Shown here piece by piece: positions 1 through 5,101 of a DNA stretch of 5,101 nucleotides. Numbering within the stretch: position 1 is the first letter of the stretch; every line of letters begins with the position of its first letter. A program made the position numbers and the translations under genes. The notes beneath the pieces are model-generated. The model was not told the origin of the DNA and made no database searches. It saw nothing but the letters and a program-made list of their open reading frames with translations. The stretch lies in NCBI GenBank assembly GCA_007123465.1, contig SKLB01000335.1, forward strand, positions 1 to 5,101, in the 5' to 3' direction. This DNA comes from Spirochaetales bacterium (GTDB taxonomy: Bacteria; Spirochaetota; Spirochaetia; DSM-27196; PWMO01).

Positions 1-265
1 GCAGCCGCGCCAGCGCCTCGATAAAGGCAGCGTTTCCCTGCGGCGGGTCGTAATTGGCCAGCATGCGCTCCAGTGCTTCCGGCGTATCGAGAACCTGCTG
101 CATCTGCCGGCGCCAGACGGCGTTGACAGTGGGTATGTGCGCCGGATTGCCGCCGCCCAGCATGTACTTCTTGTCGCTGCCGGCCAGCGCCCTGCCGAGG
201 TCATCCATCAGGGCCAGGATGCCGGACTCGCTGGTAAATTTTTCTCCAAAGCGTGACAGTTCCAT
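1..265 (-). CDS. avtA: Valine-pyruvate aminotransferase AvtA, N-terminal part (runs off left edge)
   Basis: Partial gene: 88 codons are in the window and the rest lies beyond base 1 (E. coli AvtA is about 417 aa). AvtA is a cytoplasmic PLP-dependent aminotransferase that interconverts valine plus pyruvate with 2-ketoisovalerate plus alanine, so it serves alanine and branched-chain amino-acid supply. Seen in the reading: FGEKFT near residues 6-11, SGI at 14-16, an LMDDL segment at 19-23, the glycine-rich MLGGGNPAHIP at 35-45, and NYDPPQG at 71-77. These match, in order and spacing, the E. coli AvtA N-terminus as I recall it (FGDKFT, SGI, LMEDL, MLGGGNPAQIP, NYDGPQG). The catalytic PLP lysine is outside the window. 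The ATG at 265-263 is chosen because it places the FG-KFT motif as in E. coli. No clear Shine-Dalgarno precedes it. A tRNA-Arg gene lies 47 nt upstream on the same strand, so co-transcription is possible. Family assignment is confident; the regulation is inferred. Confidence 0.93.
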   Translation of the reverse strand, partial: MELSRFGEKFTSESGILALMDDLGRALAGSDKKYMLGGGNPAHIPTVNAVWRRQMQQVLDTPEALERMLANYDPPQGNAAFIEALARL

Positions 266-280
266 AGCCGCCGAGCATAT

Positions 281-311
281 AACAGCTGCCGCGGAAATGA
301 AACCCGCTGTT
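281..311. repeat. Inverted repeat between tRNA-Arg and avtA
   Basis: AACAGC at 281-286 is the exact reverse complement of GCTGTT at 306-311, with 19 nt between. An alternative overlapping stem pairs GCGG (291-294) with CCGC (304-307) around a 9-nt loop. It occupies most of the 47-nt gap between the tRNA 3' end and the avtA start. On the minus strand a short TTATAT follows the outer stem, but there is no real U-run. It could be a weak terminator, a tRNA 3'-processing signal or chance. A 6-bp match over this distance is not strong evidence. Confidence 0.3.
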
Positions 312-312
312 C

Positions 313-386
313 TACCCCGGAGGCGACTCGAACGCCTGACCTGCTGCTTAGGAGGCAGCTGCTCTATCCACCTGAGCTACCGGGGC
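313..386 (-). tRNA. tRNA-Arg, anticodon CCU
   Basis: The minus strand folds into a complete 74-nt cloverleaf. The acceptor stem GCCCCGG/CCGGGGT has six Watson-Crick pairs plus a G1-U72 wobble; the D stem is GCTC/GAGC with the usual GG and a GGATA loop; the anticodon stem is GCTGC/GCAGC with loop CTCCTAA; the variable loop is AGGTC; and the T stem AGGCG/CGCCT encloses TTCGAGT. The anticodon CCU lies at 352-350 and decodes the arginine codon AGG. The discriminator base is A (position 313). The next bases on the minus strand are GAA, so the 3' CCA is not encoded and must be added by tRNA nucleotidyltransferase. A near-consensus promoter lies just upstream (434-406). avtA follows 47 nt downstream in the same direction. 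Confidence 0.97.
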
Positions 387-405
387 GCTATTGCTATGGC
401 CTTTG

Positions 406-434
406 AGTCTACTTTGCCGGGCATGGGCTGTCAA
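406..434 (-). promoter_or_regulatory. Sigma70-type promoter of tRNA-Arg
   Basis: On the minus strand there is a perfect -35 TTGACA (434-429), a 17-bp spacer and a -10 TAGACT (411-406, five of six consensus bases). Transcription would begin near 399, giving a 5' leader of about 13 nt before the mature tRNA at 386. This strength suits a stable-RNA gene. The -35 box overlaps the predicted -35 box of the divergent SDR gene. Confidence 0.85.
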
Positions 435-456
435 CATCGCCGGCATCGGGTAGAAT
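428..456 (+). promoter_or_regulatory. Predicted sigma70-type promoter of the SDR gene
   Basis: A -10 TAGAAT (451-456, five of six) lies 17 bp downstream of CTGTCA (428-433, four of six against TTGACA). Start of transcription would fall near 463, directly ahead of the AAGGAGA ribosome binding site, leaving a leader of about 14 nt. The -35 hexamer covers the same bases, on the opposite strand, as the tRNA promoter -35. The -10 is convincing and the -35 is weaker. Confidence 0.6.
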
Positions 457-463
457 GGGTCCC

Positions 464-470
464 AAGGAGA
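464..470 (+). promoter_or_regulatory. Ribosome binding site of the SDR gene
   Basis: AAGGAGA is an almost ideal Shine-Dalgarno sequence, 6 nt before the ATG at 477. It decides the start: the same frame is open upstream as far as 54, but that extension would run antisense through the tRNA gene and the avtA start and has no such site. Confidence 0.9.
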
Positions 471-476
471 ACGCCG

Positions 477-1316
477 ATGTCCCAGGCAGCAACAGACGCG
501 CGCGCGCAGCAGGTCAAGCGAATTCTGGTGACCGGGAGTACCGATGGCATCGGGCTGGCAACTGCAATCGCGCTTGCCAAACAGGGCCACGAAGTGATAC
601 TTCACGGCCGCAACCAGGAGCGCATCCGCCACGCTACACAGCGGCTTTGGGAACACGTTCCCGATGCGGCGATTGAGGCGGTGATTGGAGATTTCTCCAG
701 TCTGCAGCAGGTACGACGCGTGGCCGAGGCGGTGTTGGCCAACAGCGACCGGCTGGATGTGCTGATCAATAACGCCGCGGTTATGACCAGGGAGCGGCGT
801 TCCAGCCACGACGGCTACGAGCTGACCTGGGCGGTCAACCACCTGGCGCCGTTTCTGCTGACCAACCTGTTGCTCAGTATACTGAAAAAAAGCGCCCCGG
901 CACGGGTAATCAATGTCAGCTCGATGTCTCATAGCAGCGGACGAATCAATTTTGATGATCTCAACATGGAAGAGAGTTACGACGGTCTGGAAGCCTACGC
1001 CGCATCCAAGCTGGCAAACATTCTGTTTACCTACGAGCTGGCGCGCCGCACGACGCGGCTCGGGGTAACGGCCAACGCGCTCACGCCCGGCGTGGTGCGC
1101 ACCAAGCTGCTGCACGTCTACTACTCCGGCGGTGTCTCCGCCGAAGAGGGCGCCTCGACCTGTGTCTACCTGGCGGTCAGCCCGGAGGTGGAGAACGTTT
1201 CGGCGGCCTATTTCTCGGACTGCAAGCGCACCAGGTCATCGCAGTTGAGCCACAATCAGGAGCTGGCCGAACAGCTGTGGGATGCCAGCGCCAAGATGGT
1301 GGGGCTGTCCGAATAG
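477..1316 (+). CDS. Short-chain dehydrogenase/reductase, retinol-dehydrogenase-like
   Basis: A 279-aa classical SDR, probably an NADP(H)-dependent oxidoreductase of the cytoplasm; the substrate cannot be read from sequence. In order: cofactor-binding TGSTDGIG at residues 19-26; HGRN at 43-46, where Arg45 after beta-2 favours NADP(H) over NAD(H); D72, the usual adenine contact; NNAA at 98-101; and the catalytic tetrad N121, S149, Y174 and K178 (YAASK). A later NALTPGVVRT segment matches the family's NALHPGVVRT loop. The SKLANILF helix and the C-terminal SPEVENVSAAYFSDCK resemble the retinol dehydrogenase 11-14, WWOX and protochlorophyllide-reductase-like branch. Length is normal and all key residues are present, so it should be active. 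Start chosen by the strong AAGGAGA site. It is divergent from tRNA-Arg and followed after 85 bp by the chemoreceptor gene, which has its own promoter. In bacteria this branch is often annotated on similarity alone, so the retinol label should not be taken as the real substrate. Confidence 0.93.
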   Translation: MSQAATDARAQQVKRILVTGSTDGIGLATAIALAKQGHEVILHGRNQERIRHATQRLWEHVPDAAIEAVIGDFSSLQQVRRVAEAVLANSDRLDVLINNAAVMTRERRSSHDGYELTWAVNHLAPFLLTNLLLSILKKSAPARVINVSSMSHSSGRINFDDLNMEESYDGLEAYAASKLANILFTYELARRTTRLGVTANALTPGVVRTKLLHVYYSGGVSAEEGASTCVYLAVSPEVENVSAAYFSDCKRTRSSQLSHNQELAEQLWDASAKMVGLSE

Positions 1317-1365
1317 GGGCAACCGGGCCGGCGCCGTCACCAGGCTTCGTGGCAGTCAGCTCGAT

Positions 1366-1394
1366 TTGCGAAAGCCGAGGCGCTGCACTATACT
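1366..1394 (+). promoter_or_regulatory. Sigma70-type promoter of the chemoreceptor gene
   Basis: TTGCGA (1366-1371) and TATACT (1389-1394) are separated by exactly 17 bp; the -10 matches five of six consensus bases. Transcription is predicted to begin at about 1401, one base before the ATG at 1402. No Shine-Dalgarno lies between the -10 and the ATG. I see no terminator hairpin with a U-run in the 85-bp gap after the SDR gene, so read-through from that gene may also supply transcript. Confidence 0.7.
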
Positions 1395-1401
1395 TCGACC
1401 A

Positions 1402-3255
1402 ATGAAACCCGGCTCGCTCAAGCTCAAACTGTTACTGCTCGGTGTGTGTGCAGTCGTTGTAACGTCGGTTGTCACCGTTGGTTACGCGGTCTACCTGTTT
1501 CGCGCGGAGATCGACGTCCTCTACGCCCGGGACTACGGTGAGCGCATCCGCCTCATGGAGCACGAATACCGCGATCTGAATGCAGACCTCCGGGGGATCC
1601 CGGATGCCGAGCAGAGCCAGGCAGCACTGCTGCAGCGGTTGGACGACCGATTTGCGGCCGGACCGGACCAGCGCGGTCAGCCCTTTGTTTTCAACGGTGA
1701 TCGTGAAGTGCTGCTGTTCCCGCAACGCGACGGGATCTCCGCCGCGCTGCTGCTGCACGAAGCGTTCGACCAAATCGCGGGACGTGCTGAAGGTCACGCG
1801 GATATCCGGCTTTCCGGTTCGCCGTACCGGGTGGTATTTTCGCACTATCAACCGTGGGACTGGTACAGCGGCTACCTGGTTGCGGACCGCGTGCGCTACC
1901 AGGGTCTGCACAGATTTGCACGCACGGTTGCGGTGCTGACAGCGCTGCTGCTGCTGCTGCTTGCGCTGTTCGGCGCACGGTTGTTGTCGCGGATGCTGAG
2001 GCCGTTTGGTGCAATAACGGCTGCGGTTTGGCGCCTTCTCGATGGTGACACTGAACAGGAGTTGGCGCTTGTGGGCAGCGCAGAGGCGCTGAACATGGCC
2101 CGCGGCTTCAACCAGCTTGGTGCGCGTCTGCGCGAGAATCTGGCGCTGGTGGGGCAAGCGTGTGAGCGCAACAACCGCGTTCAAGGCCGGCTTGGCGGGC
2201 AGACGCGCCAGGCCATCGCGCGTTTGCGCTCTGTCGCGGGCGGTACCAGCAGCATGAAGGACACCGTGCTGCAGCTGAACGGAAAGATTGAGCATTCATC
2301 GCTGGCGGTGCAGCGCATCGGCACGCAGGTGCAGCAGCTGAACCGCTCGATCGACGAACAGGCGTCCGCGGTAACCGAGTCCACCGCTGCCGTTGAGCAG
2401 ATGTCGGCGTCGCTGGATAACGTAGCTTCGATCACGGCCAGCAAGAAGCAGAGTTCAATCGACCTTACCCGACGCGCCCAGGCCGGTGGCGAGCAGCTCG
2501 GCGAGATGCAGGACGCAATCAAGGCGGTTGCCGGCAGCGTGGATGATATTGCCGGCTTTGTCGACATCATCAGGACGATGGCATCACAGACCAACCTGCT
2601 TTCGATGAACGCCGCCATCGAGGCTGCTCACGCCGGTGAGGCCGGTAAGGGATTTGCGGTAGTGGCAGACGAGATCCGCAAGCTGGCTGCCGAAGCCGGC
2701 GAGAGTTCAAACTCGATTGGGCGGGTGATAAACGCCATTATCGAACGCATCCAGACCGCCGAGGCGCTCAGTAATCAGACCACAGCCGTATTTGAAGCTA
2801 TCGACAAAGAGGTCCACGCGGTTTCCGATTCGTTCCAGGAAATCGCGGCCACCACGGATCAGCTGGCCGCCGGCAGCAGCGAAATCCGCAAGGCGATGGA
2901 TATGCTCAACCAGATATCTTTAACCGTCAGACAGGGTTCCGGGGAGTCTATCGACGTTTCGCGCCAGATTGTCGAGTCCATGCGCAGCGTAATCGAGGTG
3001 TCGGCGCAGATGATAAGCGAGATCTCCGCGATTGACACCGAGGCCGGCAAGGGATCGGCTGAACTGGAACAGATATCGATGAGCGTCGCCGAGCTGTCTC
3101 AGGGTGTGGGTGATCTGCGCCTGGCGTTGCGGCGGTTTGGCATCGAGCCTCAGGCCGAGTTGAGCCAACAGTCCGAGCCAGCCCGGCCAGATGACGACGG
3201 CGAGGATATGGCGGAATTCGAAGACGGCGAGTCCAGCGGCCGACTCGAGGATTGA
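1402..3255 (+). CDS. Methyl-accepting chemotaxis protein (transmembrane chemoreceptor)
   Basis: A 617-aa receptor that would sense a ligand outside the inner membrane and control CheA through CheW. TM1 is at about 10-33, a periplasmic domain at 34-173, TM2 at about 175-195 (a leucine run), then a HAMP-like linker beginning RMLRP at 196-200 and a long coiled-coil signalling domain. The periplasmic part has VLLFP and PWDWYSG (151-157), which recall single-Cache sensors; that is an inference. The hairpin tip is at about 394-436, with QTNLL (396-400), NAAIEAAHAGEAGKGFAVVA (403-422) and DEIRKLA (423-429). Helices around 319-335 (EQASAVTESTAAVEQMS) and 478-495 (FQEIAATTDQLAAGSSEI) look like the methylation helices. 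The acidic tail (597-617) carries no CheR/CheB-binding pentapeptide. The ATG at 1402 is chosen because it leads straight into a basic N-terminus and TM1; the frame is open upstream to 1282, but that extension overlaps the SDR gene and the promoter. The ligand is unknown, and no che genes are in the window. Confidence 0.95.
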   Translation: MKPGSLKLKLLLLGVCAVVVTSVVTVGYAVYLFRAEIDVLYARDYGERIRLMEHEYRDLNADLRGIPDAEQSQAALLQRLDDRFAAGPDQRGQPFVFNGDREVLLFPQRDGISAALLLHEAFDQIAGRAEGHADIRLSGSPYRVVFSHYQPWDWYSGYLVADRVRYQGLHRFARTVAVLTALLLLLLALFGARLLSRMLRPFGAITAAVWRLLDGDTEQELALVGSAEALNMARGFNQLGARLRENLALVGQACERNNRVQGRLGGQTRQAIARLRSVAGGTSSMKDTVLQLNGKIEHSSLAVQRIGTQVQQLNRSIDEQASAVTESTAAVEQMSASLDNVASITASKKQSSIDLTRRAQAGGEQLGEMQDAIKAVAGSVDDIAGFVDIIRTMASQTNLLSMNAAIEAAHAGEAGKGFAVVADEIRKLAAEAGESSNSIGRVINAIIERIQTAEALSNQTTAVFEAIDKEVHAVSDSFQEIAATTDQLAAGSSEIRKAMDMLNQISLTVRQGSGESIDVSRQIVESMRSVIEVSAQMISEISAIDTEAGKGSAELEQISMSVAELSQGVGDLRLALRRFGIEPQAELSQQSEPARPDDDGEDMAEFEDGESSGRLED

Positions 3256-3268
3256 TCGGTACAGGTTG

Positions 3269-3342
3269 GACTCTGTGCTTTACTGGTCTGCAATCAGGAG
3301 CAGCACTTCGCACGCCTGCAGCGTAGGCAGACCCACAGAGTC
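3269..3342. repeat. Nested inverted repeat at the convergent gene ends
   Basis: The outer arms GACTCTGTG (3269-3277) and CACAGAGTC (3334-3342) are exact 9-bp reverse complements. The inner arms GGTCTGC (3285-3291) and GCAGACC (3327-3333) are exact 7-bp reverse complements. On the right side the two arms abut; on the left they are separated by 7 nt, so the fold would be a 16-bp stem with one 7-nt bulge. CAGG (3295-3298) and CCTG (3315-3318) can add 4 bp inside. It covers the stop codon and last roughly 20 codons of the GH13 gene and begins 14 nt after the chemoreceptor stop. There is no U-run on either side, so it is not a standard intrinsic terminator; a bidirectional 3'-end or stability structure is possible. 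Confidence 0.55.
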
Positions 3343-5031
3343 ACCGGCGCTGCGGTGGGTTCCCAGCAGCACCGTCCAACTGCGCCTGGCAAAACGCTGG
3401 CGCTCGGCCTGGATGATGTGGCGCTGGAAATCGAGCACCTTGCGCATACCGAAGTTCAGAAAAACCGCTACAGAACGCGTAGCGTCGTTCTGCGGCAGCT
3501 CGCGGCGGTAGGCCAGCAGGTTGCGCGTGCCGGGGACCAGAAAGGTAATCTCGCCGATCTGCAGCACCGGGTGTTCTTTGCGCAACGCGATCAGATGCCG
3601 ATAGAAGTTCAACAGCGAGTCAGGCTCGGCGAGCTGGACGTCGACGTTCTTGCGCACGCTGTCGCGCGGGATCGGCAGCCAAGGGCGGTGGCCGTGTTCG
3701 GTGAAGCCGGCGTACGGGCTGGAGTCCCACTGCATCGGGGTGCGCTCGGGATCCCGGCCGAATTTGCGGATTGGCCAGGTCTTCTTGCCGAAGGGATCCT
3801 GAAGATCGGAGCGCCTTATCGGCAGATTGTCCATGCCGATTTCTTCGCCGTAGTAGAGGAACGGCGTGCCTTTGAGGGTCAGCAGCATTGCCGCGGCTAC
3901 CCGTGCACGCGCTTCGGTGAACAGCGGTTTCTTGTAGCGGCCGTAGTGACGCGGCTGGTCGTGGTTGCTCAGGGTAAAGTTGGGCCAGGCGCCCGCGGGA
4001 ATAGCTTCGTACCAGCGCATGATCGACTGGTAGAACGCGCGCGCATTCCAGGGCTGGTACAGGAAGTCAAAGTTGAACGCCATGTGCAGCTGATCGTTGT
4101 TGTAGCCGTGAAACTCGGCTGCCAGCTGCGCATTCTTGGTGAACACTTCTCCTACCAGAACGCGTTCCTCGGCCGGTTTGCGCCTTTCATCCGTGGTGTA
4201 CTCATCGGACAGGGCGCGCATACGGCGGCAGATATCGTGGGTTTCAGGGCGGTTGCGGTCGTAGATGTGGTCCTGAAAGAGGTCCGGGCTCATGATCATG
4301 CTCCACGGATTGGAGCGGAACTCGTCATCCTTGACAAACCAGTTGACTACATCGAGACGAAAGCCGTCGGCGCCCAGATCGAGCCAGAAGCGCATCACAT
4401 CGTACATCGCCTCGCGCAGTTCGAGATTACGCCAGTTGACTTCCGGCTGCGAACGGGTGAAGGTGCCGAGGTAGTACTGGCGCGTTTTCTTGTCCCACCA
4501 CCACGCGCCCTTGAGCTCAAATATCGCCAGCCAGTTATTGGGTTTGCGCGGGCGGCGGTGCTTGCCCAGCAGCCACTGAAAACGCGGCGGACGACCGGGA
4601 TGCCACAGGTACCAGTCCCGCTTGGGGTTGTCTTTGCTGCTGCGAGATTCCAGGAACCATGGATGTTGATCCGAAGTATGGTTGAGCACCAGATCGATAA
4701 TTACCTTGATGTCACGCTTGCGCGCCTCTTTGAGCAGCGTCTTGAAATCATCCAGCGAACCGAACATGGCGTCCACGTCGGTGTAGTTACTGATGTCGTA
4801 GCCGAAGTCGGTCATCGGCGAGGGGTAGAACGGTGATATCCACAGCGCATCAACACCCAGCGAGGCGCTGTTCTTTCGGCCGTCGTTCAGATAGTCCAGC
4901 CGCCGAATGATGCCGGGAATATCGCCGATGCCGTCGCCGTTGCTGTCCTGGAAGCTGCGCGGATAAATCTGATAGAAGACGGCCCTCTGCCACCACGGCA
5001 CCTGCTGAAGATCGCGTTTCTGTTCGCTCAT
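3280..5031 (-). CDS. GH13 alpha-glucosidase (oligo-1,6-glucosidase-like)
   Basis: A 583-aa alpha-amylase-family glycosidase with no signal peptide, hence probably cytoplasmic; it would release glucose from the non-reducing end of imported alpha-gluco-oligosaccharides. In order: QIYPRSF (21-27); Ca-site-like loop DSNGDGIGD (29-37); region I DLVLNH (113-118); region V QPEVN (195-199); region II GFRLDVVN (223-230) with nucleophile D227; region III VGEVF (293-297) with acid/base E295; region IV SNHD (355-358) with transition-state D358; GTPFLYYGEEIGM (388-400); PERTPMQW (428-435); and a C-terminal beta domain from about 495. Region V of the QPDLN type indicates the oligo-1,6-glucosidase/alpha-glucosidase group rather than alpha-amylase. 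Val228 after the nucleophile is the residue found in alpha-1,6-cleaving members, whereas maltases usually have Thr or Ala. Start: the frame is open to a TTG at 5067, but that codon lies inside the -35 box, so ATG 5031 is preferred. It ends 24 nt from the convergent chemoreceptor stop. Subfamily and exact substrate are unproven. Confidence 0.95.
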   Translation of the reverse strand: MSEQKRDLQQVPWWQRAVFYQIYPRSFQDSNGDGIGDIPGIIRRLDYLNDGRKNSASLGVDALWISPFYPSPMTDFGYDISNYTDVDAMFGSLDDFKTLLKEARKRDIKVIIDLVLNHTSDQHPWFLESRSSKDNPKRDWYLWHPGRPPRFQWLLGKHRRPRKPNNWLAIFELKGAWWWDKKTRQYYLGTFTRSQPEVNWRNLELREAMYDVMRFWLDLGADGFRLDVVNWFVKDDEFRSNPWSMIMSPDLFQDHIYDRNRPETHDICRRMRALSDEYTTDERRKPAEERVLVGEVFTKNAQLAAEFHGYNNDQLHMAFNFDFLYQPWNARAFYQSIMRWYEAIPAGAWPNFTLSNHDQPRHYGRYKKPLFTEARARVAAAMLLTLKGTPFLYYGEEIGMDNLPIRRSDLQDPFGKKTWPIRKFGRDPERTPMQWDSSPYAGFTEHGHRPWLPIPRDSVRKNVDVQLAEPDSLLNFYRHLIALRKEHPVLQIGEITFLVPGTRNLLAYRRELPQNDATRSVAVFLNFGMRKVLDFQRHIIQAERQRFARRSWTVLLGTHRSAGDSVGLPTLQACEVLLLIADQ

Positions 5032-5038
5032 TGCATCT

Positions 5039-5067
5039 ACTATAATGCGACCGCTATCGATTGGCAA
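5039..5067 (-). promoter_or_regulatory. Sigma70-type promoter of the GH13 gene
   Basis: On the minus strand, TTGCCA (5067-5062, five of six) and TATAGT (5044-5039, five of six) are spaced by 17 bp. Transcription is predicted to start at about 5032, one base before the ATG at 5031. No Shine-Dalgarno is visible between -10 and ATG. The promoter rules out the upstream TTG at 5067 as the usual start, since that codon is the beginning of the -35 box. Confidence 0.75.
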
Positions 5068-5068
5068 T

Positions 5069-5091
5069 CTGTGCGCAGCAGACGCGCACAG
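5069..5091. repeat. 8-bp perfect inverted repeat upstream of the GH13 promoter
   Basis: CTGTGCGC (5069-5076) and GCGCACAG (5084-5091) are exact reverse complements around a 7-nt spacer. The nearer arm ends one base from the GH13 -35 box. It is followed by no U-run on either strand, so an operator for a dimeric regulator is a better guess than a terminator. The regulator is unknown. Confidence 0.45.
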
Positions 5092-5097
5092 CAGACG
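5077..5097. repeat. 8-bp direct repeat overlapping the palindrome
   Basis: AGCAGACG occurs at 5077-5084 and again at 5090-5097, a 13-bp period. It overlaps the inverted repeat next to the GH13 promoter. It may be part of the same regulatory site, or belong to a gene beyond the right edge. Confidence 0.35.
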
Positions 5098-5101
5098 GCG
5101 C

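Noticed and set aside
54..476. Upstream in-frame extension of the SDR gene
   Set aside because: It overlaps avtA and the tRNA on the other strand, and the AAGGAGA site fixes the start at 477.
348..1115. Open frame of 255 codons on the minus strand through the SDR gene and tRNA
   Set aside because: It runs antisense to a well-supported SDR gene and through the tRNA promoter, and shows no family motif.
1317..1365. GC-rich patch after the SDR stop as an intrinsic terminator
   Set aside because: GGCCGGCGCC is locally self-complementary, but it has no stable stem-loop with a following T-run.
1282..1401. Upstream in-frame extension of the chemoreceptor
   Set aside because: It overlaps the SDR 3' end and the promoter, and would put 40 unrelated residues before the first membrane segment.
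1942..1959. CTG trinucleotide run as a possible phase-variation repeat
   Set aside because: Only five CTG units encoding the leucines of TM2. A triplet repeat keeps the frame, so it is unlikely to switch the gene off.
3355..4836. Open frame of 493 codons on the plus strand opposite the GH13 gene
   Set aside because: The minus strand holds a complete glucosidase with all catalytic motifs. The plus-strand translation has no recognisable domain and is a GC-rich antisense shadow.
5032..5067. TTG start giving a 12-residue longer glucosidase
   Set aside because: The codon lies in the -35 box of a good promoter, and the 12 residues do not resemble the family N-terminus, which begins just before the WW-AVFYQIYPRSF segment.
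1..5101. Mobile element, defence island or new multi-gene system
   Set aside because: All protein genes belong to well-known families, with normal lengths and intact motifs. No integrase, transposase, CRISPR repeat or target-site duplication was seen, despite the presence of a tRNA gene that could serve as an attachment site.

Overview
This window looks like an ordinary stretch of chromosome from a Gram-negative bacterium, most likely a gammaproteobacterium. Grounds: an AvtA N-terminus that lines up closely with the enterobacterial protein as I remember it, an inner-membrane chemoreceptor with a periplasmic domain, canonical sigma70-type promoters with 17-bp spacers, and moderately high GC. 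The genus cannot be read from the sequence.

Layout, left to right. (1) The first 88 codons of avtA (valine-pyruvate aminotransferase) on the minus strand, running off the left edge. (2) A tRNA-Arg(CCU) gene on the minus strand, 47 nt upstream of avtA and pointing toward it, with a near-perfect promoter (TTGACA-N17-TAGACT). (3) Divergent from the tRNA, a plus-strand short-chain dehydrogenase/reductase (SDR) of the retinol-dehydrogenase-like type, 279 aa. It has a strong ribosome binding site, and its predicted promoter shares its -35 region with the tRNA promoter. (4) A plus-strand methyl-accepting chemotaxis protein of 617 aa with its own promoter. (5) Convergent with it, a minus-strand GH13 alpha-glucosidase of 583 aa, whose promoter lies near the right edge behind a small inverted repeat. 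No gene-free stretch exceeds 100 bases.

The genes do not form an obvious pathway: amino-acid transamination, a tRNA, a redox enzyme, a chemoreceptor and a cytoplasmic oligosaccharide hydrolase. Each plus-strand gene and the GH13 gene appears to have its own promoter. I found no phage, transposon, CRISPR or defence module, and no clearly undescribed system.

The points most worth a second look are regulatory. For both the chemoreceptor and the glucosidase, the predicted transcription start falls on or one base before the ATG, and neither has a Shine-Dalgarno sequence, so both mRNAs may be leaderless. The tRNA and SDR promoters overlap back to back. A nested inverted repeat (9 bp plus 7 bp) covers the convergent 3' ends of the chemoreceptor and glucosidase genes. 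An 8-bp perfect palindrome with an overlapping direct repeat sits just upstream of the glucosidase promoter.
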